DNA of 64,000 bases from Inia geoffrensis (GCA_036417435.1 CM070910.1:14077501-14141500); one strand, 5' to 3'; shown: positions 35,240 to 46,779, numbered from the stretch's first letter. Notes: a model not told the origin generated them from the letters alone. Numbers and translations are program-made.

Positions 35240-36540
35240 AGAGATGCCAGCCAGCATCTCTGCTCATCAGCAGAGACCAGCCAGTGGCCCCGTCTAGCCT
35301 GCAAACTCAGTTAGCAGCTCTGCTTCATTTGGGTCCCCAGACAACTGGCATTACAGGCCTTGGAGCTCTTTCTACCCCCCGGCCTGGGCAGGGAGGCAGA
35401 TTCCCAGCCCCACCCAACAGCTGAGCACAGTCTCCATACCCCCCCCCACCAGGAAGCCTGGCCAGAGAATCCGGGCGGCCATGGAGCCCATCCAACAGCC
35501 CTGCTTGGGCAGGGAGCCAAGCCAGAAGCCCTACCAACTGTTGAGCATAGCCTCTGGCCTTGCGTAACCAAGGAGCCTGAACAGTGACCGTAGGCATCCT
35601 CAGAGCCCAACTTACAACCACACCCAGCCATGGAGCCCAGACTACAACTCTACTCAGTGGTGGAGTCCACCCAAGGGCCTTGTCTGATTGCTGAACGCAG
35701 CCTGCAACCTTGCCTGGTCAGGAAGCCCAGCCAGTGACCCCGTCCAATTACCAAGCATAGCCTGCGACCCCACCCAAGAAGAAAGCTTAGACAACAACCC
35801 AGCTAGACCATGGAGCACAGTCTCTAGGACCACTCACTGTGGGATTCAGCTGGCAGGCTCTCCTAACCAGAGAGCCTGACCAGTAATCTTGCCCAACAGG
35901 GGAGCACAGCCAGCAGTCTACCTGATGGTAAAGCCTAGACTGTGGCCCTGCCCAACTCCAGGGCACAGCCTGCAGCCCTGCATGATCACAGAGCACAGCC
36001 TGAGGCCTCACCTGAACAGAGTCCAGCCAGCAGCACCTTCTGGTCTGGGAGCACAGCCTGAGACCCCATCAAGAGCAATTGCAGTGAGACTTCCCTGGTG
36101 GTCCAGCAGTAAAGCATCCGCCTTCCAATGCAGGGGACGCAGGTTCGATCCCTGGTCAGGGAACTAAGATCCCACATGCCGCAGGGCAACTAAGCCCGTG
36201 CTCCACAGCTACTGAGCTTGCGCACCTCAGCTAGAGAGCCCACGTGCCACAAACTACAGAGCCCACGTGCTCTGGATCCTGTGCGCCACAACTAGAGAGA
36301 AGCCCACACACCACAACGAAAGATCCCGCGTGCCGCAGCTAAGACCTGACGCAGCCAAAAAGAAATTAAATAAATAATAAATCTTTAAAAAAAGGCCAAT
36401 TGCAGAGACCAGCTTGTAGCCCTGCTCAATCACAGGGTGCAACCAGTGGCACTGCCCTGCCAGGGGATGTACCCTGTGACCTCACCCAGTCAGAGGTGAC
36501 TGTAGGACCCAGCCAGCAGCACCCCCAGGCCCACCCCAAC
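35240..36540. repeat. Degenerate ~30-bp minisatellite
   Basis: Successive units of 28-31 bp, loosely AGCACAGCCTGCAGCCCTGC then CCAATCACGG. Starts such as agcatagcctgcgacc (35752), agcttagacaacaacc (35782), agcacagtctctagga (35812) and agcacagcctgaggcc (35993) keep a 30-bp step. Excluding the SINE at 36085-36396 there is room for about 33 units. The 30-bp period keeps reading frames open by chance, and I see no splice context suggesting translation. Confidence 0.75.
36085..36396 (+). mobile_element. CHR SINE, long form
   Basis: A sense long copy: 'gacttccctggtggtccagc', 'ggttcgatccctggtcaggg', 'gatcccgcgtgccgcagcta', with an A-rich tail. Flanked by caattgcag at 36076-36084 and 36397-36405, inserted in the 30-bp array. 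Confidence 0.93.
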
Positions 36541-37340
36541 CTCAGAGCACAGAATGTTTTCCAGGAGAGATTATATGTTAGATCACAAAACTAGTCTTAA
36601 TAAACTCAAGAAAATGGACGTTACATCAAGCATCTTTTCCAGCCACAATGATGTGAGACTAGAAATCAATAACAGGAAGAAAGCTGGAAAATTAACAAAT
36701 ACATGGAAATTAAACAACACACTCCTGAACAACCAGTGGATCCAAGAAGAAATCAAAAGAGAAATAAAAAAAATATGTGGAAATAAAAAAAGGAACCCAA
36801 CATACCAAAACTTATGGGATGCAGCAAAAGCAGTTCTAGGAGAAAAGTTTATAGTGATAAATGCTTCCATTAAGAAAAAATAAGGATCTCAAATAAACAA
36901 CCTAACTTTATACCTCAAGGAACTAGAAAAAAAATGAAAAAACTAAGCCCAAAGTTGGCAAAAGGGAGGAAATCATAAAGAGTAGAGCAGAAATAATGAA
37001 ATACAGAATAGGAAAACAACAGAAAAGATGAGCGAAACTGAGCTGGTTCTCTGAAATTATAAACAAAATTGACAAACTTTTAGCTAGAGTAATCAATTAA
37101 AAAAGAGAGAGGACCAAAATAAATAAAAATTATAAATGAAAATGGGCACATTATAAGAAATACCAAGGATCATAAGAGACTGCTCTGAACAATTATAAGC
37201 CAACAATTTGGACAACCTAGGAGAAGTGGATAATTCCTAGAAGCATACAACCTACCAATATTGAATCATGAAGAAATGGAAAATCTGAGCAGATCAATAA
37301 TGGAAGGAGGTGGAATCAATAATTAAAAACCTCCCAACAT

Positions 37341-37532
37341 GGGCTTCCCTGGTGGCGCAGTGGTTGAGAGTCCGCCTGCCAATACAGGGGACACGGGTTC
37401 GTGCCCCGGTCTGGGAAGATCCCACATGCCGCGGAGTGACTGGGCCCGTGAGCCATGGCCGCTGAGCCTGCGCGTCCGGAGCCTGTGCTCCGCAAGGAGA
37501 GAGGCCACAACAGTGAGAGGCCTGCATGCCAC

Positions 37533-37571
<39 letters not shown>
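37341..37571 (+). mobile_element. CHR SINE nested in L1
   Basis: A full-length sense copy with a tail of about 38 A. Short duplication tcccaaca at 37332-37339 and 37573-37580, within the L1 sequence that should read continuously. Confidence 0.95.
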
Positions 37572-37573
<2 letters not shown>

Positions 37574-39346
37574 CCCAACAAAGAAAAATCCAACACCAGA
37601 CAGTTTCATAGGTGAACTCTACCAAACATTTACAGCCAATTCATCTCACTCTTCCAACAAATTGAAGGGAAAAGAACATTCTCAAACTCGTTTTATGAGG
37701 CCAGCATTACCCTGATACTGAAGCCATATAAGGACACCATAGGAAAAGAAAACTATCAACCAATATGCCTGATGAATATCGATGCAAAAATGCTCAACAA
37801 AGTACTGGCAAACCAAATTCATCAGCACATTAAAAGGATTATACACTGTGATTAAGTTGGATTCGTTCTGGAATGTAAGAATGATTCAACATGTGCAAAT
37901 CTGTAAATGTAATACATTACATTACTAAAATGAAAGATAAAAATCATACGATCATCACAATAGATGCAGAGAAAGCATTTGACAAAATTCAAATGATAAT
38001 AACTCTCAACAAATTGGGTGCAGAAGGAATGGACCCCAACATAATAAAGGACATATGTAACACACCCGCAGCTATCATACTCAGTGGTGAAAGATTGAAA
38101 TCTTTTCCTCTAAGATCAGAAACAAGACAAGGGTACCCACTCTCACCAATTCTATTCAACATAGCACTAGAAGGCCTAGCCAGACAACTCAGACAAGAAA
38201 AAGAAATAAAAGACATCCAGCTCAGAAAGGAAGATGTAAAAATTGTCTCTGTTTGCAGGTGACATGGTCTTATGTATAGAAAAATCCTAAAGACTCCACC
38301 AGAAGACTTTTATAACTAATAAATTCAGGAAAGTTGTAGCATACAAATTCAACATACAAACATCACTGTGTTTCCATACACTAACAATGAAGTATCTGGA
38401 AAATAAACAAAGAAAACAATCCTATTTACAATAACATTAAAAACAGTAAAATACTTAGGAATAAATTCAACCAAGGAGGTGAAAAATCTGTACTCTGACA
38501 CTATAAGACATTGATGAAAGACACTGAATAAAACACAAATAAATGGAAAGATATTCCATGTATTGGATGAATTAATATTGTTAAAATGTGCATACAACCA
38601 AAGCAATGTATAGATTCAATTCAATCCCTGTCAAGATTCCAATGGCACTTTTTACAGAAATAGAAAAAAATCCTAAAAGTCATATGGAACCAAAAAAGAC
38701 CCCTAATAGCCAAAGCAGTCCTAAGAAAGAAGAACAAAGCTGGAGGCATGATACTTTATGCTTTCAAGTTATATTTCAAAACTATAGTAATCAAAACAAT
38801 ATGGTACTGGCATAAAAACAGACACACAGACCAGTGGAACAGAATAGAGAGCCCAGAAATAAACCCACACATACACAGTCAACTAATATTTGACTAATAA
38901 GAAAACTCGATGGGGAAAAGGTAGTTTTTTCAAAAAATTGTGTTGGAAAAACTGGATATTCACATGCAAAAGAGTTAAGCTAGACCTCTGTTTTACACAG
39001 CTTAGAAAAATTAACTTGAAATGGATTACAGACTTAAATTTAAGACCTGAAACCTAGAGCAAAACATAGGGAAAAGGCTTCTTGACATTAGTCTTCGGCA
39101 GTGATTTCTGAAAGCACAACCAACAAAAACAAGAATGAATAGGTGGGACTAAATCAAACTATAAAGCTTCTGCACAGCAAAAGTAATGATCAACCAAATG
39201 CAAAGGCAACCTAGGAATGAGAGAAAATGTTTGCAAACCACATATCTGATCGGGGTTAATATCTAAAATATACAAAGAATTCCTATAAATGAATAGCAAA
39301 AAAATAAATTATCCAATTTAAAAATGGGCAAACGACCTGAATAGAC

Positions 39347-39556
39347 TTTTTTTTTTTTTTTTTTTTGTGGTATGCGGGCCTCTCACTGTTGCAGCCTCTC
39401 CCGTTGCGGAGCACAGGCTCCGGACGCGCAGGCTCAGCGGCCATGGCTCACGGGCCCAGCCGCTCCGCGGCGTGTGGGATTCTCCCGGACCGGGGCACGA
39501 ACCCACGTCCCCTGCGTCAGCAGGCGGACTCTCAACCGCTGCGCCACCAGGGAAGC
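39347..39556 (-). mobile_element. CHR SINE nested in L1
   Basis: A full-length antisense copy. Duplication cctgaatagac (39336-39346) and cctgaatggac (39557-39567), one mismatch. Confidence 0.95.
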
Positions 39557-41126
39557 CCTGAATGGACATTTTTACAAAGAAGATAGTCAAATTGCCAACA
39601 GGTACATGAAAAGATGCTCAGCATCACTAATCATCATGGAAATGCAAATAAAAACCACAATGATATATCACCTCACACCTGTTAAAATGGCTATTATCAA
39701 AAGACAAGATACAAAAAGTACTGACAGGGATTTGGAGAAAATGGAACCCGTGTACACTCTTGGTGGGAATGTAAGTTGGTGGAGCCACTGTAGAAAAGAG
39801 TATGGACTTGCTTCAAAAAACTAAAAATAGAACTACCATATGTTCCAGCAATTCCACTTTTGTGTGTATCTGAGGGAAGTGAAATCACTATCTTGAAGAA
39901 GATATCTCCACCGCCCTGTTCATTGCAGCATTATTTACAAGTGAATACATGTAAACAACCTAAGTACTCATCAGCAGGTGAATGATAAACAAGGCATTGT
40001 ATTTGCCTAGAGTTCTACCATGTGAAATCTTCATGTTAACCACACAGAATGTAAATGCAAAATGTGCATTATTTTTTCTGTTGAGCTTTTAACTCAAGTT
40101 ACTCAGAGTATTCCATTATTAAAAAGGAGGCCTGTTGGTGTCATGTTTTGCTTGCCCTATTCATCAAGGTCCTCAATGCATTTTCCTTTTCTTTTATACA
40201 GTTCTCGAATTTGCCTAGCTTTTCTCTTGATAATTCCTCAACTTACTCAGGTAGCTGGGATTTATATTCTTGTATGTATATTCTTCTTCCTGTTTTTCTC
40301 CTTAACACCATGTTCTTAATATCTTCTACACAAACTCTAGCTTATTGTTGCATGCAATAACAGTGCCTTTGATTAATTTTGGAGATTTCCTAAACTCCAT
40401 AGACACAAGCAAATAAATTCTGTACAATATTTCTATTTCACTAAACTGTCATTTCAGATCTCTTGCATAACCTCTCAGTTACATGGAAGTTATCACAGGA
40501 ATTGCTGGTCTAAAAATATAAAATAAAAATATTACAAAACTTGAACTTTATTATCATATTTCATATCTTCCTATTTCTGTCCTACATTTAAATTTGCTCA
40601 CTGAGGACGCTGCCGGTGATAACGATGCCATACATGGCAGAAAACCTAGGTCCCTTCAACCATCGTACCTTTTAATGATGGGGGCATTAACTGTTTAAAA
40701 CAGCTTGTAGATCTTTGGAGATCAAATCCCAGTTTTTGAGTGCCAGCTCTTAGCAGGAACACGTGTATTCCTTTGACTCATTGATCTATGGATTGGAAAT
40801 GGAAGGGAAAACTCTGTGGAGACTGGGGCAAGATTCATTTTTCAATCACTAAAGAAGCTCATTTTACTCAATACAGTTGATGTAGTCTCTTATTTGTTCA
40901 GTTGATATTTCGGCTTTGCTCACATAGCTAAAATATTTCTCGATTCATTTTCTCATACTTCTGAGGTTGTGGTATTTTACAAAGGAACTTGAAGAAACTT
41001 CATGCATTCAAGCAAATGAAATATTTGTCAAGGTTTTGCCTGACCATTTCTGAGTCAGTGAATACTGCTGCAGTTTCTCCCATCTATACGCAAGCGTTTG
41101 AATGAAGCATGTCTCCTTCCCTGCAG

Positions 41127-41314
41127 GAGCTTCAGAGAGACATAGAGAAACACAGCACGGGTGTGGCCTCTGTCCTCAACCTGTGCGAGGTTCTCCTGCA
41201 TGACTGTGATGCCTGTGCCACAGATGCCGAGTGCGGTTCCATCCAGCAGGCTACGCGCAACCTGGACCGGCGATGGAGAAATATCTGTGCTGTGTCCATG
41301 GAAAGAAGGCTAAA
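41127..41314 (+). CDS. SYNE1: SYNE1 coding exon 5 of window
   Basis: 188 bases, phase 0 in and phase 2 out (window codons 216-277 plus two bases). It starts ELQRDIEKHSTGVASVL and ends RRWRNICAVSMERRLK, completing the spectrin repeat begun in exon 4. The NLDRRWRNIC third-helix Trp is present. A Cys-rich stretch (CEVLLHDCDACATDAEC) sits in the middle. Acceptor ccctgcag|GAG; donor AA|gtaagc, with the Lys codon split with exon 6. Confidence 0.97.
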
Positions 41315-41904
41315 GTAAGCCGGGCTGTGCAAACAGTTGCAAAAGAGGAAGGACCAAAAAAACAAAAAATTTACCCAGAGTGTCTACGGGTCACTATTTG
41401 CTTTTGGTTGCAATGTCCAAAAATAGCCTTGGTTTCCCAAAGTTGCCGTCATCTACATTTACTTGGGAAAATAAGCACGTATAAACGTCATATATAAATA
41501 TAACAAGCCAAGTTACACCTGACCTAACAGTTTAAATATAATTCAGAGAAATTAAGATACACCCTTGCTGAACAAATATAACGTTACAGACTTTGTGCTC
41601 TGGAAAACTAACATTCTTTCATGAAAAAGGAAGTAATAAAACAAAGGACATATCTTTAAGCCCTTTGAAATTCAAGGTGGTAAAAAAAAATAGTGATATG
41701 TTAGAAAATTATCACAGTGACTTCAGGCACATAATCTTCGTGCTCTCTGGGGAACTCTTGAAAGGGTACTGTTTATCTTGCCATCATCGGTAGATTTTGA
41801 TAAGGGTAAATTTGACATTGAACTTAAATGGATTTTCAAACCTTAGTATAAGTTCAGCGGAAGCTTGGTATAAGTGTGCACTGCAGGCACGGTGTTGCAC
41901 TTTT

Positions 41905-42091
41905 TTTTTTTTTTTTTTCGCGGTACGCGGGCCTCTCACTGCTGTGGCGTCTCCCGTTGCAGAGCACGGGCTCCGGACGCACAGGCTCAGCGGCCATGGC
42001 TCACGGGCCCAGCTGCTCCGCGGCATGTGGGATCTTCCCGGACCGGGGCACGAACCCGTGTCCCCTGTATTGGCAGGCGGACTCTCAAGCC
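41905..42091 (-). mobile_element. CHR SINE, 5'-truncated, with perfect 17-bp duplication
   Basis: An antisense copy that stops at 'ggactctcaagcc', lacking the usual 'accactgcgccaccaggg' end (the element's 5' head). The duplication cacggtgttgcactttt at 41888-41904 and 42092-42108 is identical over 17 bases, suggesting a recent insertion. Confidence 0.95.
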
Positions 42092-42206
42092 CACGGTGTT
42101 GCACTTTTAAACTTCCTTGCACATACCCAGAACATTCACACCATGTGCTTGGCTTGTCTTACTCAGCTTGACTAATTCCAAATCCAGAGCTGCAGGACAT
42201 GTGTTT

Positions 42207-42208
<2 letters not shown>

Positions 42209-42250
<42 letters not shown>
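42209..42250. repeat. (AC)n microsatellite
   Basis: About 21 uninterrupted AC units, 200 bp upstream of exon 6. Confidence 0.97.
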
Positions 42251-42252
<2 letters not shown>

Positions 42253-42451
42253 CCGCACGCACAGCTGTTTCATCTTAGCTCAAACAGTTGTTTCTTTTTC
42301 AGTCTGGGCAAATTTGGCTCAAGGAACGGTTACTTTTTGGCACCCGGTTGCTTGTTTTGGGCACTCTTAGTCCTGTTGCAGGTATTAGACAGCGTTCTGG
42401 AGCACAAACAGTCTCAAGCAATCATATTCTGTTCTTTCATTTCTGTCTTAG

Positions 42452-42602
42452 AATTGAAGAGACGTGGCGATTGTGGCAGAAGTTTCTGGATGACTTTTCT
42501 CGTTTTGAAGATTGGCTGAAATGCTCGGAAAGGGTAGCTGCCTTCCCCAGCTCTTCTGGGGTGCTCTATACAGTTGCCAAGGACGAACTAAAGAAATTTG
42601 AG
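42452..42602 (+). CDS. SYNE1: SYNE1 coding exon 6 of window
   Basis: 151 bases, phase 2 in and phase 0 out (window codons 278-328): IEETWRLWQKFLDDFSRF, then EDWLKCSERVAAFPSS, ending VAKDELKKFE. First half of a spectrin repeat with Trp in RLWQKF and EDWLK. Acceptor ttctgtcttag|A; donor GAG|gtgatt. The frame stays open to 42650 in the intron, but that is not coding. Confidence 0.97.
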
Positions 42603-42954
42603 GTGATTTTCAGTTTCAAATATTTCATCTTTATTTTGCTACGAGAGTAGCCAGCTGGTAGTTGGTGTCCCAAGACCTAAACAATCTGTTCACCCACATA
42701 TTATTTGTTCAGACAGCTAGGTGATGACTTTCTGGCCATCCTTTATTATTAACTCATAAGTAGGCAAAGAAGAAGAGAAAGGAAGTTTTTACTTTAAGAT
42801 TGTCAAGAATTACAAATAAAGTAGTAATGCTCTTCATTACATTATAGAATTATTCAATTCTATTGGAAAACACAAGTCATGATTCCACCCAAAAGATCTT
42901 GGCATTCTTTTGATTTCATAATTTTTTACAGTCAACCTTCTAAGATTCAGATAT

Positions 42955-43295
42955 GATGATTTTCCATACCAAAAAGCAAATGGTCATGAAGAACCTAGGG
43001 GCAAGACAGGAGCAAAGACACAGACCTCCTAGAGAACGGACTTGGGGATATAGGGAGGGGGAAGGGTAAGCTGGGACAAAGTGTGAGAGTGGCGTGATCA
43101 TATATACACTACCAAACATAAAATAGATAGCTAGCGAGAAGCAGATCAGCTCGGTGCTCTGTGACCACCGAGAGGGGTGGGATAGGGAGGGTGGGAGGGA
43201 GGGAGACACAAGAGGTTTCACTTTGCTATGAAGCAGAAACTAACACACCATTGTAAAGCAATTATACTCCAATAAAGATGTTAAAAAAGGAAAAA
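42955..43295 (+). mobile_element. L1 3' UTR, 5'-truncated, plus strand
   Basis: Sense counterpart of the 25090-25480 part of the minus-strand L1: 'ggtcatgaagaacctagggg', 'ggagggtgggagggagggag', 'ttatactccaataaagatgt', and a short A-rich tail. Only the 3' UTR was inserted. Confidence 0.9.
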
Positions 43296-45394
43296 CATCT
43301 ATCTCTCTTTCAATGTATTTTCTTGATTTTTTTTTTTACCTAACTGGAGCATAGATATATATGTATTTTTTAATCATTGATAAAATAGAATTGGCTCCAG
43401 AATTGATCAAATATTTTAAATCATAAACCATCTCTAATTATAAATGAAGAGCAGTGCCATTCTTGAGTCACCAAGATTTTTCAATTTTATAGAGACAAAA
43501 ATAGCAGCAGTATAATCGTATTCATAAACAAAGGAATCATTCAGTAACAGACTCTAGTTCCTTGCCATTCTGGGCAGTCTCGAGGCTTGCTCTGTCACTG
43601 TGATAGGATGAAATCCCAACTTCTCAACCTCTCATTTTCACAGAGGACCTGACGTAGCCTTAAGCTGACCATTTTTTAATTTGAAGTTTCTTTTCCCATC
43701 AATGCCCGCTGATCGGCAGTTGTGTTCTCAGATACGCTGACAGAGAGCAGTTCTAATGCATGAGTCTTACAAAAATCATTCTTGCTTGCTAAGTCTGCCC
43801 CAAGCTCCCTTAGATATTTTAAACTAAGACTAAAAAAATCCAACCAAATTCAGCTGGATTTATTTTTACCTTGTGATGCCAATTAACCAGGCATTTTTTG
43901 AGGCCTGTTATGAAGTTTATGAACTAAACATGAAGTTTAGTTCTTGTTCTTGTGGAGTTTAAAATCTACGAGTCATAGATGGGCAAGTCATGAATCTATA
44001 AAAGTGTTCAACTACCATGTGAAATAAATAAGAGTTATTCTGATGTCTGAATATGCACTTATATGTAACTATATCACTAAATTCCAGGGGAAAAAAGTCC
44101 TCTCTAAAAGGTTTTCCCTTAGAAAAGTTCTAGTAAAAAGCCACAATAAATTCTGCAGTAGATTTCAGATCATCCCAGTGTGAACCAATGCTAGTGGAAA
44201 TATTCTTGTACTGCCTCTTATTACACTCAGCTTCATAAAGGTTAAACCTTCTGTAGCTGGCTTACACTACAAAGCAGATTAAGCAAGATCCTTGTTGATG
44301 CTATTTTAGACCCTCAGATTTTTATGACATAGGTTAGCCATGTCGTTAAGCTTATAATGCTATATAGTTATATAGCTAGTTATAATGAATGATTTTATTA
44401 CTTATCTTTGTAGTTAATTTTCTTAAGAGACAGAAATAAATTACAAAAACAAAACTTTGTTTGAGGGCGGTCTTTGCCTGTTCAATTGCACAAATACTGG
44501 GGACAGATCTGGGTGTGCTGGGGTACCCAACCATGGTGCCTGCATTCACGCCAGTGAGAAAGCATATTCTGTGACTTCCAGTAATGGCAGAAGCTGAACT
44601 TTCCTTACCACTTCCTTAACTGGGGAAATAATTTAAAGTTTGTAGAATACAAGGTTGGATTTACTCGGATAAAGTTTCTTAAAGCAACTCTCAGAAGGAA
44701 AACCATTTCAGAGGCAGAAGTGTGGTGGCGTGTAAATAGTGTGACAAGCCAAAGGAAGCAAAACTTGGGGATTTAGATGAGTACAGTCCAATCAGTTATA
44801 CAATTTTCTGTCCAATGCCAGGGTGAAAATCAGTCATAAATCATACACATAAGTTTGAAACAAAAAAGCTTCTTTTTATTTTGACCAAATGATTCTTATG
44901 CTAGCTAGGGTTATGCTACATCACAGAGAAAAAGAAGAGAGAGTATTTTACCTGTGGAAGCTCTAAGCTGTGCATGGGGTAACCTCTGAAGTAAATAGCT
45001 ACTACTATGTAAGGTGTCACATTAGCTCTAAAACGTTTTATGAAAACTGAGTCATTCAGGAGGGCAACAAAAAAGAAACAGAGCATGTTCCACACTTTTT
45101 TTACTGAGCTGTTTTTCTTAAAAGTTAATAATAGCTTGCATGTAGAGGACCTTCTGCAAAAGGTAGTTTTATTGTTTTTAATGGACGCCAGAATTGAGGC
45201 AATTTCTGGATTTCTTGGGAAATAACATATTTTACAAATTAAAGAGACAGTTCTATGATATCTTTTCTCAGTATGGACATCAGAAATTTTGAACATTTTA
45301 AACTCACATTTCAGCATACATACATATTTATGTAATCAGTTTGCTTTATGGGAAAGTTTTTTAATTTAAAAGTTTAAAAGTTAATTATTTTAAA

Positions 45395-45570
45395 AACTAT
45401 ATTATATATGTGTATGTGTATGTTCTAATGTATATATGTATATGTATACATGTTATATGTATATGTGTGTATTCTGTATATATATATCATATGTATGTGT
45501 GTATGTTCTCTATGTGCACATATTATATATTTATATTGTATATGTATTTGTGTATATACATATATTTATT
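45395..45570. repeat. TATATG/TGTA-rich alternating tract
   Basis: About 175 bp of irregular TA and TG alternation, ending some 230 bp before exon 7. It produces Tyr/Ile/Cys/Val-rich false frames. Confidence 0.85.
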
Positions 45571-45802
45571 ACTGTTTACCATTTTCTGTCATATTTTTGT
45601 TTGATCAACTCCCTTTCCTTAAGCCACACCGATTATATTACTTTAACAAGTGGAAGTATATGCTGGTTAGAAATTGTCTTTTCCCATTTGGGGGGAAGAG
45701 TTGACTTCCTGTTCTGCCTGATGTCACACTGTGAAGCCCAGACACCCTTGCTGAGAGCCCTCCGCTGATCTCCCTGTCTGATGTGCCTCTTTGTGGTCTT
45801 AG

Positions 45803-45985
45803 GGTTTCCAGCGACAGGTCCATGAGACCCTGACCCAGCTGGAACTGATCAACAAGCAGTACCGCCGCCTGGCCAGAGAGAACCGCACCGACTCGGCCTG
45901 CAGCCTGAAACATATGATCCACGAAGGCAACCAGAGATGGGACAACCTGCAGAAGCGCGTCACCTCCATCTTGCGCAGACTCAAG
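45803..45985 (+). CDS. SYNE1: SYNE1 coding exon 7 of window
   Basis: 61 codons, phase 0/0 (window 329-389): GFQRQVHETLTQLELINKQ, then YRRLARENRTDSACSLKH, ending QRWDNLQKRVTSILRRLK. It closes the spectrin repeat of exon 6 with the third-helix GNQRWDNLQKR. The first residue is Gly where I remember Ala in human (AFQRQV). The donor AAG|gtctat is weak at +3 to +6. An antisense 158-codon frame (45638-46114) is a shadow. Confidence 0.97.
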
Positions 45986-46254
45986 GTCTATACTACGCCT
46001 CCTCTGTAGCCTAGAGGCCCGGAGGACAGGATTGGGCCGTTTGTACGCAATATTAGGGCATAGTCTCAGTGACTTTGTACGACTGGGATGGCAAGAGATT
46101 GAGGCATCCGGCATGAATCTATGTGGTAAAAAAGTGCAGGGTTCTGGTGGCTTGCTGAGAAAATGACTTTCCAGGAGAATGTTGGAATTGGCGGTTCCAT
46201 CTCAGCACGTGTTTGTGGGCTTTTTCACTTTTATTCTTTTCTTTTCACATCCAG

Positions 46255-46392
46255 CATTTCATTGGTCAGCGGGAGGAGTTTGAGACTGCCCGGGACAGCA
46301 TCCTGGTGTGGCTGACAGAGATGGATTTGCAGCTCACTAACATTGAGCATTTTTCCGAGTGTGATGTTCAAGCTAAAATAAAGCAACTCAAG
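46255..46392 (+). CDS. SYNE1: SYNE1 coding exon 8 of window
   Basis: 46 codons, phase 0/0 (window 390-435): HFIGQREEFETARDSILVWL, ending DVQAKIKQLK. The first helix of the next repeat, with Trp in ILVWLTEMDLQL. Acceptor with a long pyrimidine run (46229-46254, ending atccag); donor AAG|gtgatg. The intron between exons 7 and 8 is only 269 bp. Confidence 0.97.
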
Positions 46393-46502
46393 GTGATGAA
46401 TTAGGGTTTCTTTTCAAATTATCCGTGCTAAGAGAGTCTGAAGAGGAAAGGGTTTTTTAGATACTTTTGTGAAGAACATACTAAAGAACTGTTCTCTTTT
46501 TG

Positions 46503-46779
46503 TTTTATAAATTTATTTACTTTTTTATATTTTTTTATTTTGGGCTGCATCGGATCTTTGTTGCTGCGAGCGGGTTTTCTCTAGTTGTGGCGAGTGGGGG
46601 CTACTCTTCATTGCGGTGCACAGGCTCTAGGCACGTGGGCTTCAGTAGTTGTGGCACGTGGGCTCAGTAGTTGTGGTGCATGGGCTTAGCCACTCTGTGA
46701 TCTTCCCAGACCAGGGCTTGAACCCATGTCTCCTGCATTGGCAGGTGAACTCCCAACCACTGCGCCACCAGGGAAGTCC
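46503..46779 (-). mobile_element. CHR SINE, long form
   Basis: An antisense long copy, 110 bp after exon 8: 'attttgggctgcatcggatc', 'cttcagtagttgtggcacgt', 'gcgccaccagggaagtcc'. A segment around 'tgctccgcggcatgtggg' is deleted ('gccactctgtgatcttccc'). Confidence 0.93.

Larger units (their letters stand above)
34640..36550 (+). mobile_element. Probable L1 5' UTR with 30-bp tandem repeats
   Basis: 34640 onward ('gtcaccaagacggtggcata', 'ccaataagcaactatgcata') resembles L1 5' ends as I remember them. A GC-rich 30-bp array follows from about 35240, and plus-strand L1 ORF2 sequence starts at about 36555. The order fits an L1 that lost ORF1 and the endonuclease part. Two CHR SINEs (34910-35034, 36085-36396) interrupt it. 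The L1 identity of this part is inference. Confidence 0.45.
36555..39990 (+). mobile_element. L1 ORF2 remnant, plus strand, 3.4 kb
   Basis: A decayed ORF2 in sense orientation. TYQNLWDAAKAVLGEKFIVI (near 36800) precedes the RT region, followed by [14 protein letters not shown] (37950), [15 protein letters not shown] (38120), 'tttgcaggtgacatgg' (38252) and later C-terminal pieces to [10 protein letters not shown] (39680). Many stops and frameshifts, and two CHR SINEs nested inside. The FADD box again reads A-G-D (Gly codon 38258-38260), just after a frameshift. No 3' UTR is recognisable. Confidence 0.93.
30244..41126 (+). other. SYNE1: SYNE1 intron 4 of window (10.9 kb)
   Basis: It holds an L1 3' piece (32553-33214), a (GA)n run, CHR SINEs at 34910, 36085, 37341 and 39347, the 30-bp minisatellite, and the plus-strand L1 (to 39990). 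30244-31400 and 40000-41126 appear single-copy. 31430-32550 has the look of a diverged interspersed repeat that I cannot name. 33260-34640 contains a MIR-like remnant near 33740-33930. Confidence 0.8.
41315..42451 (+). other. SYNE1: SYNE1 intron 5 of window
   Basis: Single-copy AT-rich sequence, a CHR SINE at 41905-42091 and an (AC)n microsatellite at 42209-42250. The acceptor tract is at 42428-42451. Confidence 0.85.
42603..45802 (+). other. SYNE1: SYNE1 intron 6 of window
   Basis: An L1 3' UTR piece at 42955-43295, then mostly AT-rich single-copy sequence from 43300 to 45390, then a TATATG-rich tract at 45395-45570 close to exon 7. The 133-codon minus-strand frame at 44916-45317 shows no recognisable protein features. 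Confidence 0.8.

Noticed and set aside
35311..35631. Gly/Ala-rich minus-strand frames of about 100 codons
   Set aside because: They arise from the 30-bp minisatellite, whose length is a multiple of three and so tends to stay open.
44916..45317. 133-codon minus-strand frame in intron 6
   Set aside because: Lys/Phe-rich AT-driven translation with no recognisable domain, splice context or codon bias.
45638..46114. 158-codon minus-strand frame
   Set aside because: Shadow of exon 7 and flanks. The opposite strand has exon borders and clear nesprin-1 homology.
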